A program made the translations under genes and the position numbers. DNA of 64,000 bases from Alisma plantago-aquatica (Eukaryota; Streptophyta; Magnoliopsida; Alismatales; Alismataceae). The notes below the pieces were generated by a model. It searched no databases. It worked only from the letters and a program-made list of their open reading frames with translations, and was not told where the DNA came from. The stretch's first letter is position 1; the number at the start of each line of letters is the position of its first letter. Location of the stretch: positions 68,003,001 to 68,067,000 of the forward strand of contig OY856411.1 in the NCBI GenBank assembly GCA_963693085.1, written 5' to 3'. This document shows positions 30,519 through 42,283 of the stretch, in pieces.

Positions 30519-31879
30519 TGCTGGTATCAGAGAAACAATCTTGAGCCGTCGTCGTATGTGATAGATAGAAACAACAGGGAGATGTAGCCGGCGGATGACC
30601 ACCCTTCTTCCTTGTGGGTCGGCTGCCCGCAGGATGTTTCATGGTCTCCGAGGCTATTTCTTCTCCATTTTTTCGCTTCTCCTACCTCCATCTCGCCTAC
30701 TACTACTCTACCTTCCGCCACCCCCATCTCCTACTAACTACGCTACTCTTGTCGCCGCCATCTCTAACCGACTGCTGCTCCATACGCTGCTGTCACCGCC
30801 GCCACCGCCGCTGCTTCTCTATGTGCTACTGCTACTGTTGCGCCCTGTTGATGTGCGCCCCACCGACCCTGTCCCCTGTGTTGCTCCACTTCCTTCCACC
30901 AACCCATGCCGCCATCTACTACTTCCTAACGACCTCTGTTGCCCTTGGATGCCGCAGTTGTTGCTGCCTTCTGCTTGCTTTGCAAAGGTTGTTATGATCA
31001 TTGCTCATACCTTGCCGCCGCCTTTGTGATGTTGCTGCCTCTACCAGTCACTGCAACACTCGTCATGTCACTGCTTGCACCTACTCTACCCGCCGTTGCT
31101 TGCCCGTCTACGACCGCCATCACCCTTTTTCTATTGTGCCTTGTTGTTCCTGCTAGCCCGCCGCTAATAACCCGCTACATTCTGTTACCCACCCAACTTA
31201 CCCACTACTAGTAACCGCAATCCAATTTTGTTTATGTTCCCCTCAATATTTTTGCTGCCCCTCATATACACTCTACAGTTTGTGCTAATCGGATCCAATT
31301 TTTTTCCTAATCAAATTTTCACAGGGCTCCGCCCCCGCACCCCCAGATTTTTTGCCCTACCAGGCCAAACAACTCCCCTTTTGGGTCGACAAAAGATCCA
31401 TTTATTTTTCTATCCAGATCTGCCTATTCAGGTCGTTTTCTACCTTGACTCGTGTTATCAGTTACCTCCTCCACAGATTTGCCTACACAAACCTTGCCTC
31501 TACCATTGTTTTGACTCTCCACACCAACCACTCTTTGATTCCTTCCGTGCTCGACGTGAGGGGGAGAATAGAGGATGAAGAGTAGAGGGAAGAGAAGAGA
31601 TGGAGGAGAGATGGAGAGAAGAAGAAGAATTTTATTCTGTTGTTCTATTGGACTTCATGCCACATTTACTGTTGATATATGGTATCTTCTACTACTATGT
31701 GATTCTTGCTGCTACTATTATTGCTTATTCATCATCTACCTCGACTACTTCTATGAAGTTACATATTCGGACGTCGTTCTTACTACTTGTGCTATGATTA
31801 GCACATTTTGTTTGCTGCTTTGTGCTTTTGCACTTTCTATTGTTTGTGCTTTATTTGCACGTTGACTTTCTTCTATAGA

Positions 31880-32300
31880 CCATCACTCTCTAGACTATGT
31901 GGACCACCACTATCTGGACTTTGACATTTTCTACCGTGATGGATATATTATGAAGAAGGAAGATGATGAAGACATTTGTTGCTGACTTTACATGGAGCTT
32001 CATCTACTAGAATTATTTATTTGCTTGCTACTTTGCCTACTGGTCTTCTATCTGCCTATGTCATCGACTTTTGCTGCTGTGCGCCAACACTCTCTGGCAT
32101 GTCCGTGCCTTGTTTGCATGTCGACTCTCTACTTTTGTGTGCCAGCATTCTATGGCTCGTTCGTGCCCTATTTCACACATTGACCCGTCCATACTTTATT
32201 TGTACGTTGACTACTACTACTACTGTGATCCAACACTCTCTGGGATCTGATACTCTACCACTGTGACCCAACACTCTCTGGCTACTACGACGATGACTTT
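31880..32300. repeat. Degenerate ~65-bp tandem repeats inside element A
   Basis: Units contain 'ccaacactctctggcatgtc', then 'cgtgcc', then a TTTGCATGTCGAC- or CACATTGAC-like stretch and 'tctactt', three to four times with drift. Element B has the same units at about 48120-48480. Confidence 0.6.
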
Positions 32301-32592
32301 GATAAAAACCTTGTTTCCTATCAGCTATTTTATCTTTTTCTCCAGATGATTGTGTTGCTGCTTATTTCTGCTCCAGATGATCGAGAAGCTTCTGTGACCT
32401 GCTTCCTACTTGCTTGGAGTATCTACTTGAGGGGGAGTGTATGAGTATTTGAGTACTTTGATTGTAAAATTGAGGGGGAGAAATTTCTTGTATGGGCTTG
32501 GTTTATCCTTTTGTTTTGTTTCTTTGTTTTCTAGTCTGACTCTCTATTTGTAAGATGATTTGGGATTCTCCCAACTTCAGCTAGAGGGGGAG

Positions 32593-32759
32593 TGTTAGAG
32601 AGTCTGTTCATTCTTGTTATTAGTGTCTTTGTTATATGGGCCCAAATGTTTTGGCCCATTAGGGTTAGTTTTATGTTTGTACGCTTCCCTGTCCTTCTAT
32701 TTATAGGAGCAGGGTTTCTTCTATTCAATATTTAACTATTAGTCATCTTTTACTTACTA
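32593..32759 (+). repeat. 3' LTR of element A
   Basis: Starts TGTTAGAGAGTC directly after the polypurine tract AGAGGGGGAG; collinear with 30354-30518. Confidence 0.85.
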
Positions 32760-32779
32760 AGAATCACATTGGAGGGTGT

Positions 32780-33258
32780 TACTACTTTGATATGTTGATA
32801 TGGTGAAGGTCACCATGTCTACTTGTTGATATGTACTTCTACTCTAGTTGCACAATTATGATTGTTCGATAAGCTCAACTACAACCTTCTCTTTAGGGTG
32901 TCTGTCATTGGGGGAGTGTTGAATTGCTGGATTGAGGGGGAGTAATTATTTGTATGTGTTGAGTAAGTATTTTAATCCCCCCTCTTAAGTCTGTATATCC
33001 TATTTGTATCTCTATTTGCAAGCTATATTTGTATTCTGCCATACTTCAATTTGAGGAAGAGTCTTAAGAGTCAATTAGCTAACGGGTTTAATTTCTATTT
33101 ACTTAGCAATATGGGCCTGAGTCTATGGCCATATAGCAACATGGGCATAATTCTATGGCCATAATGATTTTTAGTCAAGTTTGTACTGCTCCCCTCTCCT
33201 ATATAAGAGTTTGGACAGTGTAATACATCTCTCGCTGCCTTGTAATTACTTTCCAACA
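32780..33258 (+). mobile_element. 3' end of a diverged relative of elements A and B
   Basis: The same order is seen as in A: TTGAGGGGGAGTAATTATTTG, a stretch like 'tctctatttgcaagct', AATTTGAGGAAGAG (polypurine tract), then an LTR-like segment from 33062 beginning TCTTAAGAGTC, with 'atgggcc' motifs and a TATA box (CTATATAAGAG, 33199-33209), ending near CCAACA at 33258. No matching 5' LTR is in the window. Confidence 0.5.
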
Positions 33259-35060
33259 AATTTCATATACAGATTCAATTCTTGTCCCCCTGTTAAAAAG
33301 TGCCATTGAAGATAAGTATCAGACTAGGGTATGGTCAACAGACTCCTTTATTAAGTATAGGGTCTGAATTAAATAGGAAAATTTCATGACAAATCTCTAG
33401 GCAGGGATAGTATAGGAAAACTTCATGATGCATATGTGGACAGGAATAATGTAGTACATCTGCTCAACGTGGTTACCACATGTACATAACTTCTATTTCT
33501 CTTTTTTGTTTGTTTTCAGGTTACCTGAACTCTATGATCAAGACTGGAAGAATCCATTATTCCATAGATCTGGAAAGATCCCTAACTCTTTGCATTGAGA
33601 CGTGTGTTTAAAGTGGCACTTGCAAATTTTCTATGTTTTACATCCTTGAAGCATGTAGTGATAGTGAAATGCGCAGTATACGTTAGCTTCTTAACTGACC
33701 CAAGTGGGCATCAGAAAGCCAATATCTCTTACTCAAACTTGCATGATACTAGTATCGCTAAGATTGGTTTGTTTATCACACAGGTACAAGACATCAAGCT
33801 ATAGTTTCTTGTACTTGATTGTTTATTTTAGATCTTCTTTTTGCCATTTACAGGTGGTGTAATCATCTAAAAAGGATTTTTTTAGTAGTTCATCATGAAG
33901 AAGAAATTTCATACTTAATTAATAGTTGTGCACTTGAAAGTTTTAACTTGACATGCCACCTATGTGGCACAATGGTTTTAGACTGCAAAGTTCTGGCTAA
34001 GAATCTATATTTTGTCCTATTTAATATCAACATTTAGAACAACAATAATATTGGGGCTTTATAATGCACTTGAAGAGTAAGGTCACCTTTATCCTTGCTA
34101 ACATGGTTAGTTGATTACTGCAGTGCAACTGGACTCCACACTTAACCAAGAATCATTGAAAATGTATTTCTTTGTTTTTTTCTAGAATTAAACACTCTTT
34201 CAGGTATCCTTCTCGGCCCCTCATGGTGCTTTCCTTTTTCTCTTCCTTTTGAATTCATTCTTTTATCTTATAATTGCATCACGGAGGCTATTATATTTTG
34301 TTTTGTATATAAACTATGATTCACATTTAGGAATACTTAAACATCATCATATACATGGTTGTTTTGTTGTTATTAATTGATATCGACTCTAATTAATTGT
34401 TACCTCTTTGACAACTTGGAATGCTGCTATCTTGACAGGGTAATTTTATTCTAATGTATTTGAATTCTCTAGACCCCAAGATAATGAGAGAGCAAGGACT
34501 GAGTTATAGAAAGAAATTCAAACATTTTGGGAAACTGTATTTCCATCTAGGGTTTGCTTCTATCACGTGGTGCCATAAAAAGTCTAACCATTTTACTCAA
34601 TCGATTGTACCATCCTTTTGTAGTGTGTAGATGTGAACGTTGTTGTGGAAGAGGATTTGGTTTCAGCCCTCAAAGTTTCAGTTTTAAAAAAAGTTTGTAT
34701 ACCAAAGCTGAAAAAATAGTCCATAGAGATATAGGTTTAAATTTATAATCCAATGTCAAGACCTATATGTGATGCCTAGGACTATTCAAGCAGAGTTTTA
34801 GTTATCTAGTCAGTCATGTATATTTTGCTTTCTAACCTCCTTGACTTATGTTTTTTTGCTTTAGTATGTATGTTTTTTTGTAAATCTCATTGTTTAGTAA
34901 TCTAACACGTGCTAATGATGGCCTGAACTCTTCAGGTATAGATTCACATTGTACCTATAACTGTATTGATCACTTAAGATGAGTTTGATTTCCAGTAGGG
35001 AGTGGCAGGTCGTCTCAGGATCAATTTTACATACTTCACAAATATCAATCTCACATGATG
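33259..35060. other. Unassigned sequence with an exon-like segment
   Basis: Most of it is AT-rich and intron-like. At 33500-33520 a pyrimidine tract ending TTTGTTTTCAG looks like a 3' splice site. It is followed by about 75 bp of non-repetitive sequence open in two frames, and at 33772-33785 by CACACAGGTACAAG. I do not recognise the protein and cannot say whether a host gene is present. Confidence 0.3.
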
Positions 35061-35068
35061 CCTAGATT

Positions 35069-35373
35069 CAGGGGCGGATCCAGATAATGGCAGTAGGGGG
35101 GGCGCTGAGTTTGAAGGGCTTCATATTAACCATAACATGGGGCTCAGTTTAATGAGCTCGAAAAAAATATGCTTTAGGTGACATTTGAACATGTGCAACT
35201 TGTCTACAAATAATACCCCGATACCAATTCAGCTAGAAATTTACTTGAAATTATACCATAAAATGTTTTGTATATAGTATTTTGGCCATGTTATAAATGT
35301 ATAAATACATGCATCTTGATTTTTTGTTTGGGGGGGCTTCAGCCCTGGTTGCCCCCTCCTAGATCCACCCCTT
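35069..35373. mobile_element. hAT-type MITE (305 bp)
   Basis: The left end CAGGGGCGGATCCAG and right end CTAGATCCACCCCTT are imperfect inverted repeats. The 8-bp flanks CCTAGATT (35061-35068) and CCCAGATT (35374-35381) agree at 7 of 8 positions. Eight-base duplications and CAGGGGCGGATCC termini are typical of plant hAT elements. There is no transposase, so it depends on one in trans. Confidence 0.75.
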
Positions 35374-35422
35374 CCCAGATTTGAGGTTGACTTTGGTAGG
35401 GAGATTTTGAAATATATGTTAG

Positions 35423-37665
35423 TATTGGTATGTATGCTCTGACATCCAATCATGGGATGATTGGTGGGATACATTAAGATTGATTTGATTAACATCAAAG
35501 GCAAGCTTCCAATTCTTTCTGGTTTAGTCATATGAGATAGTGATAGAACAGATTGAATGTCTAGAGAATGACAATACTCAATGACGTATGCCTTCAGGTT
35601 AAGGACCTGAACGATGAGATCATATGGATGCTAAGAGTTTGTACATTCTTGTTATGTCCCTAGTCGGATGTCATTGTGGAAGGTAGATAGACAACAGTGA
35701 CATACAAGACTAGATTGTGGTGTTGGTTGATGACAGGATCTCATTAGTCATGATATAGAGATATCAAACCAAACACATAGGTACTTGCTAGAGAACAAGT
35801 ATATCGGACAGACCCACCGTGAGTTTGACACATGGAACCATGACATGGTAGTCACACTCAGCACTAACAGTGATGGTGGTGAGTGTGATTCTTTGACCTA
35901 AAATCACTAAACTCAACACATGTCGTTGGGCACACTTTGACATCATCAAACGCAGTCCTGAAACATGGATTGTTATAAAGGTGATGATTGGGTGGCTTTG
36001 ACACATGGGGCTTTTGAGGGGTGAGTGATAGATAGGGGATTTGTCCCTCCTGAGGGAGTTTGATATCCAAGGCCACTTGATGAGTAGGATTAGAATAGGT
36101 GTGCACACACATGTGTGAATCAGTATGTGATATTGATGTCATACATATCTCTTCCAATCTACTCTGAGATCAAGAAAGTGAATGAATGTTGACAGGATGA
36201 TTGTTCCATGCCTCGAGTTCATTCAGGATATCAGTGAAAAAGGAATTATACATTCACTGTAACACCAATCATGGATTGTAGGATTGAAAGTTGTTCTCCA
36301 ACTTTCTACTTTCACTTGGGTAGCACTGATGTGTGACTAGGCACCACTCTTTGCTTGTGAAGTCATAAGTGTTATGGACTTTCACTGTCAACGTGAAATG
36401 GACCTGCAGGGTCACACACATAGGATTTAACCTGGAAGAGGAGTTTTGTACACAAGAAATGTTTAGATTGATTACTAAAGGAGTTTAGTAGTTCAATTAA
36501 ACACTCAATCAATTGATAGCTCAATATCATATTGTTCAAGGTGTTGGACACATTGATTGGAGTATCAGATTGATTGAAATCACAATTGACTGATTCTGCA
36601 AATCTGCACTCCCAACTGATCGGTTCATGTGATGAACCGGTCGGCTGAGCTTGGTGAACCGGTCGGCTCAAGTGTTGAACCGATCAGCTCAAGATCAGGG
36701 TGATCCGATTGCTTAAAGTATTGAAATGATCGATTCAACTGGTGCAACCGGGCAATTTGGGAAAGTAAGATTGGTGAGAATTTTCCTTTCATTTCAATTG
36801 CCCAATTTGATTGGGAAATAGGATTGGTATTCGATACCAATTAGAAATAAAAGAAGGAAAGTCAATCGGGAACCGACCAGGACCACCAACCGACTGGTTC
36901 ACTTGTGAACTGACCGATTGAAGTGTCCCAACCGACCGGTTCATTTGTGAACCGACCGGTTCAGGTCTCCAACCGACCATTTTAGTTATGAAACGATCAG
37001 TTCAGGTTGTGAGTTGGATGCTTTTGTGGAAAATCTCGAACCCTTTTACTCCTGTTTTTAGTCCCGCATTTCCCGGGATAGAGAACCCTGTCCCATGACC
37101 CTCCTATATATATGGGTTTTGGGGGCTTCTCAAGGTACAACTCAGTGCAACCAGTTGCTCTGCAAAGATGTCGTTCTCTCTGGTTTTGGTAACCGAGAGA
37201 GCCCGAGTAAGTGCCACCGCAAAGGGAGGTGCAGCAAGGGAAAGACAACTGTAGTTGCAACTGGAGGCAGGAGAGTGTGTTGGTGACTAGTACATCAATA
37301 GGAGGGTGCAACTCCTTCCAACTCCTTATGGGATAAGGAGTGTGGAGTTCCATGTGATCCGTGTGGACTACTTCATAGGCGGGAGGTTTCTGCCACTCAG
37401 GAGGACAACTGTCAACTCGACAGTCCAGTGAGACCAGGAGTCGTCAGTCCCGGTACGACCAGGAGCTGCACAGACACCGTCAAAGACTGGAGTTGAAGAC
37501 CACGCAAGGCGTGAGGTATTGTCCCCGAGCAAGCCTCGGGACAAGGTATGATTCCACAAACCGTCCTTTCCTATTATATAGATGTTGACGCATTTCCTTG
37601 TTCCGGGTCTGGGGGAGAAACTTTTTTGTTTCTGCTGCCTTCTCTGCCTCCCCTAAAACCCAACA
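35423..37665 (+). repeat. 5' LTR of element C (2243 bp)
   Basis: It ends CCTAAAACCCAACA. It contains AACCGACCGGTT/GAACCGACCGGTT palindromes at 36610-36740 and 36870-37005, then a TATA box (CTATATATAT, 37104-37113) about 100 bp on. Confidence 0.93.
36605..37005. repeat. Palindrome array in LTR C: ACCGACCGGTTC type
   Basis: Repeated pairs such as CCGACCGGTTC and GAACCGACCGG are separated by TTTGT or TTGGT; many units are themselves self-complementary around ACCGGT. Two clusters, the second just upstream of the TATA box. Present in all four LTRs of this family. Confidence 0.8.
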
Positions 37666-37666
37666 G

Positions 37667-37681
37667 TGGTATCAGAGCCAC
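37667..37681 (+). other. Primer binding site, tRNA-Met, element C
   Basis: TGGTATCAGAGCCAC begins one base after the LTR; it is the usual Copia primer site for initiator tRNA-Met. Confidence 0.9.
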
Positions 37682-38109
37682 GTCAACTGCTCTATATTTT
37701 AGGAATATCGATATGATCAATTTTGGTTTGTTGCCTTTATTTATTGCATACGATGCGAATAAAATTGGCTGTATGCATGTCCAATCCTAAATCCACAAAT
37801 CCCATATTACATATATGATACGTATTATTAATGCACTCGATATGCGTCGCTCTTAAATGAGTTTTGTGGTGGATGTATAGTGTGGTTATGGCCAATAAGC
37901 CCTATCTGTGTATAGTTGTATGTGGTTGCTTGCATCTCGGTATGCGCACCGATCTTCCTTCTCCTTTTCCTGATGCAACTCGAAATAATTCGAGATTTCT
38001 CTCCTATCTTTTCTCCCCTCAAATGTAACTCGAGGTTTCTCTTTTTGCAATGTAAAATAGGATAGATTTTATATCCTGTTATGTCAAAGAACGGAGGACA
38101 TCGATACGA

Positions 38110-38300
38110 CAGCTGAAATGATCGGTTCAAGGCGTGAATCGATCGGTTGACGTTCCAGACGATCGATTCAAGGAGTGAGCCGATCAGTAGATGACCACTT
38201 CGAGGAGCGAGATGAGAGGGTGGCAGCCATGATGAGATGCACGACGTCTAGGCAAACTGATCGGTTGGAGGAGCCAACTGATCGGCTGGTGGCACCCAGA
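38110..38300. repeat. Internal palindromes of the LTR type in the leader of element C
   Basis: ATGATCGGTTCAAGGCGTGAA, then CGATCGGTTGACG, and AACTGATCGG-TTGG-AGG-AGCCAACTGATCGGCTGG, repeat the LTR motif inside the untranslated leader. The same block is in element D at 53535-53730. Confidence 0.7.
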
Positions 38301-39109
38301 CGACTGGGCCAGAATGAGCAAGTCATTCATGCGATGAGTTGATCTACTCAGAAGGAAAAGCACAGAGTTCATCTTGTAAAGGTTGCATGTGATGTAGACC
38401 TAGATGACCGTGATTCCTCTTGGCTCGAGGAATCACATTAGGATGGCCATAATCATCGCTTTTATCATTTTGCATGTTTTCTGTGGGATATAGCATGTAT
38501 ATGATATGTACTATGTATTGTGGTGATTGGATATGTATATGTATATAAAAACCAAATCCCTCATTAAAATATTAAATCTTATATGCCTTCCATTAGTGGA
38601 ACACATGAAAAACTCGATCGAGCAAGCGTAGGTTACGCCAAAGCATGGTGCGCCATCTATCTTGTGGAAGTGTGAAGGGTAGACATGTAGGTTCTGCCAA
38701 AGCAGGGTGCATGTTTACCATGTCGGCTTTTGGGTTAGACTTAACTGGTGATTCTTAGAGCGTCTAAGCCCAGAGGCAAGGAATGTTCCTGGAAAGGTGT
38801 TGCGCATGTTTATTCATTAAGAGTTGCATATGATGCAATTGGCATGATGGCTTACCTAAATAGTCAAGATTGTGGGCAATCTGCCAAAGCTGACTGATGA
38901 CTTGATGAAATATGGATCTTGTCCACTAGATGGTTGTACGTTGCAATCTTCCGAATTGATGGTGAGGGCTATCAATTTGAACTAAAATAGTGGGAGCGAC
39001 AATTAATTAAAGGCCTAATCTTTATCTTCAACTTTTCAAATAAATCAAATAAGTCAAAAGAGTTTTGGACTAAAATTGCATATATTTCCTTTTGTTAAAA
39101 TAAATGGTT

Positions 39110-39840
39110 AATAATCACTTTATTTGCGATCGGTCTTTGAGACCAACAAATTAAATGGGAATAATTCCACGACTGGTTAGGATGATGAGAAGTATTCTCA
39201 ATCAAAGAGAGAAAGCTCCAAGTCCTAGTTATACCAGAACCAGATGAACTCGATCCCACTGCATCAATGGCTGAAAGTATGCTTATGGAAGCATACCGAG
39301 GATGACATTGATGAGGAGTGCTTGATGTTGTGTGCTCTGAACTATGAGTTGCAGAGACAACATAAGACATATGATATCTCCAAGACACTGTCCTAGTATG
39401 TCATGACAAAAGGAGATCTAGTAAGGTATTCGCACACTCAATGTGATTGGGTATGTGGAAAACCTGACTAAGAAGGATTCCCTCTGAGCCAAGGGTTGGC
39501 TATTGGTATGATACTATAAATGTTGTGAGAATCATACAATTCATGATAAGCTACAACATGAACAACATTGACAAGCATTGACAGAGTTGTTGGACATGTT
39601 GAGGATAGTAGAGGCAAAGATGAAGAAACACAAACCATAATCTTTGATGTGATCAAAGAGAAAGGAAATTCTTAAGGGCAAGGATAAGGGCAAAGCAAAG
39701 AAGTGTTCTGATGCTAGCCAGCAATCCAAGCCGTCTTCAGCCTCAAGGCACATGGGGAAGGATGTATGAGGGATTGCCCTCTATATCTGGAAGAACAAAA
39801 GAAGATTAAGGAGGGGATGGAGATCTCCACCTAAGGTATC
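39110..39840 (+). pseudogene. Gag remnant of element C
   Basis: Collinear with the gag of element D (54528-55370) but with many substitutions, stops and deletions. The region around the zinc knuckle is shortened: 'agggattgccctctatatctgg' remains while the first part of the knuckle is missing. Not functional. Confidence 0.7.
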
Positions 39841-42270
39841 TGGAAATGAAGCACTTCTTTATCTAAGGTATATGATACCAAGATATGGATATGTTATATA
39901 TGATATGTAATATCCACAAAGAAGTGATGGCCTTTGTGAAAGGACCAAGAAAGAAGTATCCATCATTGTAGCAAGTGTTGGTGCCATAGATAGAAGTATC
40001 TTTCAGTTTATTTCAGCCTAAAAGGCACGAAATAGAGTTGATAACTGCTATTTCATATATTACCAATACATAGAAACACTTTATTTTCACATATTGTATG
40101 ACAATGATGGCAATTAATAAAGTTGATGTTTCAATCTTAAAGATATGATCTTTGTGGCAATGCCTTGTTTATCTTGTGATACATGGAATGCATAAGATAA
40201 AATGATACCTAAAGTTATAGATAACTCAAACAATCAAATTAGCATTAATCATGAGAAATTCATTTCTAGTTTCCATGTGATGGATAAATCTAGACTCTTT
40301 TGGTTAGAGAACCAGTAAGAGACATGAATGTCTTGGACATGATTAATCAATCTTCACTAATGGTAGTGGGAGAATGATTATCCTATTAGGTATAATACAT
40401 GTGGTGTATTTACATACCTATCAGAACAAATGCTAATACTTCAAATGGTGTTTAGAGAAATACCAATATGAATATCTTGAAGTGTTCAAGATTATCATAG
40501 ATGGTGCAAATATGGTAAAGTGTTAATTCTTGATGAGATCAATGAATGAAATACTTGGACCAAATGTTTGAGATCCTTATGAGTGATTATGATAGTGTAT
40601 CATAGTGAACTCATGATTAAGGCATGGTGATGTCTAAATCAAGAATGAATCATACTCTAAAGAGTTAGAGAATGATTATCGAATAACTGAATTCTTCTTA
40701 ATAAAAGAACACCCCACACTAATAAAAGAAATTAAGAATCACAAGGGTTGTGAGTTCTTATATCCTTAACAGATACACCTCAATTATCTATGTGATGAGT
40801 TGTTCATGTGATGAGTCAACTATCTAGATGAATCTGAGGAACCAAATTTTAAGTTATGGTTTATGACCATTACATCCTAAATGACATCCATGTGAACCAT
40901 AAGGTATGACCTTGATGGTAGCGCTCATTGGATCAAATCCATAAGTGCAAATGAGTCTTAAGTGTTAAGATACATGGATAAAATTTTGAGAAGGATGATG
41001 CTTGTTAATTTCAACTTAATGACTAATACATTTGGCATATGGATACTAAAACCGCATTCCTATGAGGAATAAAACAAGGATGTGTACGTGACACAACCTA
41101 TAAGGTTTATGAATCCACTAATGCAAATGAAGTCTATAAGGTACAATGGACTAATCAATGTGATTGATTGAGTACAAGCAACTCAGAATTGGATCTTTAC
41201 TTTGATGATATAGTCAAAGGGTTTGACTGATATGTCAAAGACAAAGAAGGGATCTGTGATTTAGTGGGAGCGTGTTCACATTCCACATGTTGATGTGAAA
41301 AGGAAAATGTTCTAGAATGGAAATCCAAAAGGTGGAAACTATCTTTAAGGAAGATATAGATGTTTCCTGTGTGATAGGAATAGAGATCTATAGAGATAGT
41401 TCTCGAAAAAAAAATCTCTTGACCTAAAAAGAGAGAGCATACATTGGCAATCTGTACTGAAGTGTTCAGTATGCACATATTTAGTGGGAGAAAACTTGTC
41501 CATGTTACATGGAGTTAGTATTCCAAGGCCAAGTGTCCAATTCTTATGAAGAATGGGAACACTAAGAATAGATATGGATCTATCATGTATGTAATCATCC
41601 CATTATCTTGCATGTATCGATATGGCAAGAACAAAATGCATTCATAGTCTTATATGTAGGACATGGCAATATGATGTGCTCATCCTGATAACTCGTATGT
41701 GAGACATGACGAGTGGATGTATGTCAACTTCCAGTAAGGGTTACTGGAACACCATGAGAACTTGATAAGTACTTGGGAAGTACTAGTTCTATGGAGATAA
41801 GGAAGAGTTCGATGTAAAGAGTTACATTGATGCAAATTTCCGAAAGGATAGAAATTTAATCACAAAATATATATAGGATATATAAAAGTGAAAGTTTGTT
41901 GATAATTGGAAGTGTTCCAATAAAACCATTTAAAAGGAAAGGTCGAGTATCTATGCGTTAGAGAACAACAGTAGATACTATGTGGATCTGGAAGTTCATA
42001 AGATGAACTTATATTCCTCTCATTGATGACAAGTATGGAATCCTTGATCATGCAATGTGGCTAAAGGTTAGCAAAGGAATACTAGATTGCATATTACGGC
42101 AACCCCATCTCATACGTGTGACGTACAGCGAAGAGATGAGAGACATGCAATTTATACTGACTTTGGCAAGGTGTTGCCATTACTCACTATGTTCGCACTA
42201 GAGTACAGTAACATGTGGGACATGTTTGAAGATCACTATGAATATGATTCAAGGGTGATTGGCTCGCAGT
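39841..42270 (+). pseudogene. Pol remnant of element C (integrase and RT relics)
   Basis: No long frame remains. RT relics are readable in pieces: a MDxKTAFL-like block at about 41040, a W..LYFDDIVKGF-like block at about 41193-41230, and a VIGIEIYRDSS-like block at about 41372-41405. The YVDD block expected between the last two is absent. Element D shows the same pieces and gap. Confidence 0.65.
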
Positions 42271-42283
42271 GCAAGTGGGAGTC

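Larger units (their letters stand above)
30354..32759 (+). mobile_element. Small non-autonomous LTR retrotransposon A (TRIM/LARD-like)
   Basis: Short LTRs (165 and 167 bp), a tRNA-Met primer site TGGTATCAGAG (30522-30532), a polypurine tract (CTAGAGGGGGAG, 32581-32592), and a 2.07-kb interior with no credible protein gene. It shares sequence and layout with element B (46747-48945). The interior begins C-rich, then holds degenerate repeats of about 65 bp. Flanking pentamers ATTAT and AGAAT match at only 3 of 5 positions. Confidence 0.8.

Noticed and set aside
30610..31210. Long C-rich plus-strand ORFs in element A (PPPPP, LLLL runs)
   Set aside because: Low-complexity C/T-rich leader sequence gives open frames in several phases; no domain.
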